Positions 63,100 to 64,000 of a stretch of DNA of 64,000 nt are shown here, one piece after another. How positions within the stretch are numbered: position 1 is the first letter of the stretch; each line of letters begins with the position of its first letter. The translations under genes were made by a program, and so were the position numbers. The stretch comes from Actinoplanes campanulatus (GTDB lineage Bacteria; Actinomycetota; Actinomycetes; Mycobacteriales; Micromonosporaceae): assembly GCF_014647795.1 (NCBI RefSeq), contig NZ_BMPW01000013.1, forward strand, positions 220,089-284,088. The letters are read 5' to 3'. The notes beneath the pieces are model-generated. The model did no database searches and was not told where the DNA came from. It saw nothing but the letters and a program-made list of their open reading frames with translations.

Positions 63100-64000
63100 T
63101 CAGCTGAAGATCGCTAAAACATCCTGGTGTCCCACGGACGCGTGCGGTAGCGACGCCAGACGCCGTTCCACGTAGTCGCCGACCGGCAGACCGGGCCGCT
63201 CTTCGAGGGCCGCCGCCACCCAGCCGCGCAGCCACTCGGCGGTCAGCGCGGGCAGCGCCGGACCCAGCCGCCACGGGCTCGGCCGGACGATCACCCGGGC
63301 GCCCGCCTTCTCGAACGCCGCGACCGCCACCTTCGGCGCGTCCGGCCCGAGCAGCCGGCGGCCACCCTCGGCGCGCCGCTGGTGCTCGTTGAACGCCGCC
63401 TCGATCTCCGCGTCGAGGGGGTCGTCCGGCGCGAGCCGCACCTCGCCGGTCACCGACAGCGTGAACAGTGCCGCCACCCTCGCCTCGGCGCACACCGCGG
63501 CCAGCCGCTCCACCTCCGCGGCGGTCAGCAGGTCCAGCAACGCCGAACACGTCACCAGGTCGGTGCCGGCCAGGTCGGCGGCGGTCAGCTCGGTCACGTC
63601 ACGGCGCTGGGTGCTGACGGTCACCCCGTCGGGCATGTCCCCGGCGGCCCGCAGCAGCAGCGCCGGGTCCCGGTCCGTCATGATCCAGTGCTGGGGCAGC
63701 GGCAGCCGCGGGGACAGCCACCGCCCCAGCGAGCCGGTCCCGCAGCCCAGGTCGCGCACCGTCCGGACCGGTCCGGGCAGTTCCCCGATCAGCTCGGCGG
63801 CCCGGGCGGCCGCGTCGGCGGGCTCGCGCAGCGCCAGCCAGGCCGCGCTGAAGTCACCCTCGCCGTCGCCGCTGATCGGCGCGGCCCGCTCGTGCGCCGC
63901 ACCGCGCGGCCCGGCCCCACTGATCGGCCCACCCTCACTGAGCGTCCCGCTCCCACTGCCGGTCCCGCTCCCACTGCCGGTCCCGCTCCCACTGCCGGTC
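63100..64000 (-). CDS. Class I SAM-dependent methyltransferase, 5' end beyond window
   Basis: The frame is open to the right edge, so the start is outside. Motif I is VRDLGCGTGSLGRWL, followed by ITDRDPALLLRAAGD-like segments and VTCSALLDLLTAAEVE; the C-terminal GWVAAALEERPGLPVGDYVE resembles family members in pterin/deazapurine-like clusters. Upstream of the domain, the frame encodes DFSAAWLALREPADAAARAA and then a Gly/Ser/Thr repeat (TGSGSG units) up to the edge. A GTG at 63759 would cut into motif I and is rejected as the start. Confidence 0.85.
   Translation of the reverse strand, partial: TGSGSGTGSGSGTGSGSGTLSEGGPISGAGPRGAAHERAAPISGDGEGDFSAAWLALREPADAAARAAELIGELPGPVRTVRDLGCGTGSLGRWLSPRLPLPQHWIMTDRDPALLLRAAGDMPDGVTVSTQRRDVTELTAADLAGTDLVTCSALLDLLTAAEVERLAAVCAEARVAALFTLSVTGEVRLAPDDPLDAEIEAAFNEHQRRAEGGRRLLGPDAPKVAVAAFEKAGARVIVRPSPWRLGPALPALTAEWLRGWVAAALEERPGLPVGDYVERRLASLPHASVGHQDVLAIFS
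63944..64000 (-). repeat. Tandem 18-bp repeats encoding TGSGSG units
   Basis: GTCCCGCTCCCACTGCCG is repeated at 63944-63961, 63962-63979 and 63980-63997, and a fourth copy starts at the edge. Each unit encodes TGSGSG on the minus strand inside the methyltransferase reading frame. Confidence 0.9.

Overview
The window is very GC-rich and its codons strongly prefer G or C at the third position. It carries mycothiol-type DinB-fold, SARP, YtrA-type GntR and SWIM-domain genes, many CBM2-tagged secreted plant-wall enzymes and many apparently leaderless genes. Together these point to a soil actinobacterium, most likely of the Micromonosporaceae (Actinoplanes-like). The genus is inferred from gene content, not established.

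Layout. 1-4.9 kb: assimilatory nitrate/nitrite operon (nitrate reductase C-terminus, a small unknown protein, nirB, nirD, NarK transporter), closed by an 18-bp-stem terminator. 5-11.6 kb: a small secreted protein, a DinB-fold protein, a secreted metzincin-like protease, a divergent MerR/FMN-reductase pair around a textbook MerR promoter, and a divergent TetR/aldo-keto reductase pair with two operators. 11.8-16.9 kb (minus strand): an alpha-glucoside-type ABC importer without its ATPase, then UDP-glucose dehydrogenase. 17.2-25.5 kb: cellulose/xyloglucan degradation cluster (GH74-CBM2, CBM2-GH48, AA10-CBM2 and an SGNH hydrolase) headed by a perfect CebR/CelR box. A second identical box lies in front of a CBM2-SGNH esterase at 42.7 kb. 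25.7-41.6 kb: an AfsR-like SARP, YciO, Nudix, GH26, SWIM protein, a collapsed GH13 glucosidase relic, succinate-semialdehyde dehydrogenase, a GntR-ABC operon, an orphan xylose-type binding lipoprotein, AlaX, an LLM flavoenzyme, SmpB and several small genes. 42.9-50.7 kb: glcD-glcE-glcF glycolate oxidase (minus strand), a lipoprotein and pyruvate phosphate dikinase. 51-56 kb: accessory stretch with a methyltransferase, an unrecognised 484-aa protein, tandem repeats, a DUF4259 protein, and a YceI gene interrupted by an in-frame TGA. 56.3-64 kb: RecQ, a one-chain PAS/PP2C/HATPase/STAS switch protein, GTP cyclohydrolase II facing a RibD-type reductase, a flippase-like membrane protein and a methyltransferase that runs off the right edge.

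How it fits together. Nitrogen assimilation (nitrate to ammonium) and secreted plant-polymer breakdown with uptake of the resulting sugars are the two clear physiological themes. Glycolate oxidation and PPDK add C2/C3 carbon handling. The least-described items are: two tiny divergent promoters whose -10 boxes share the same TA step and drive leaderless genes in both directions; the broader set of leaderless genes; the nonsense-interrupted YceI gene; the GH13 relic; tandem copying of gene 3' ends across stop codons; and the GCH II/reductase/methyltransferase/flippase cluster at the right edge. No tRNA, rRNA, CRISPR array or insertion sequence was recognised.
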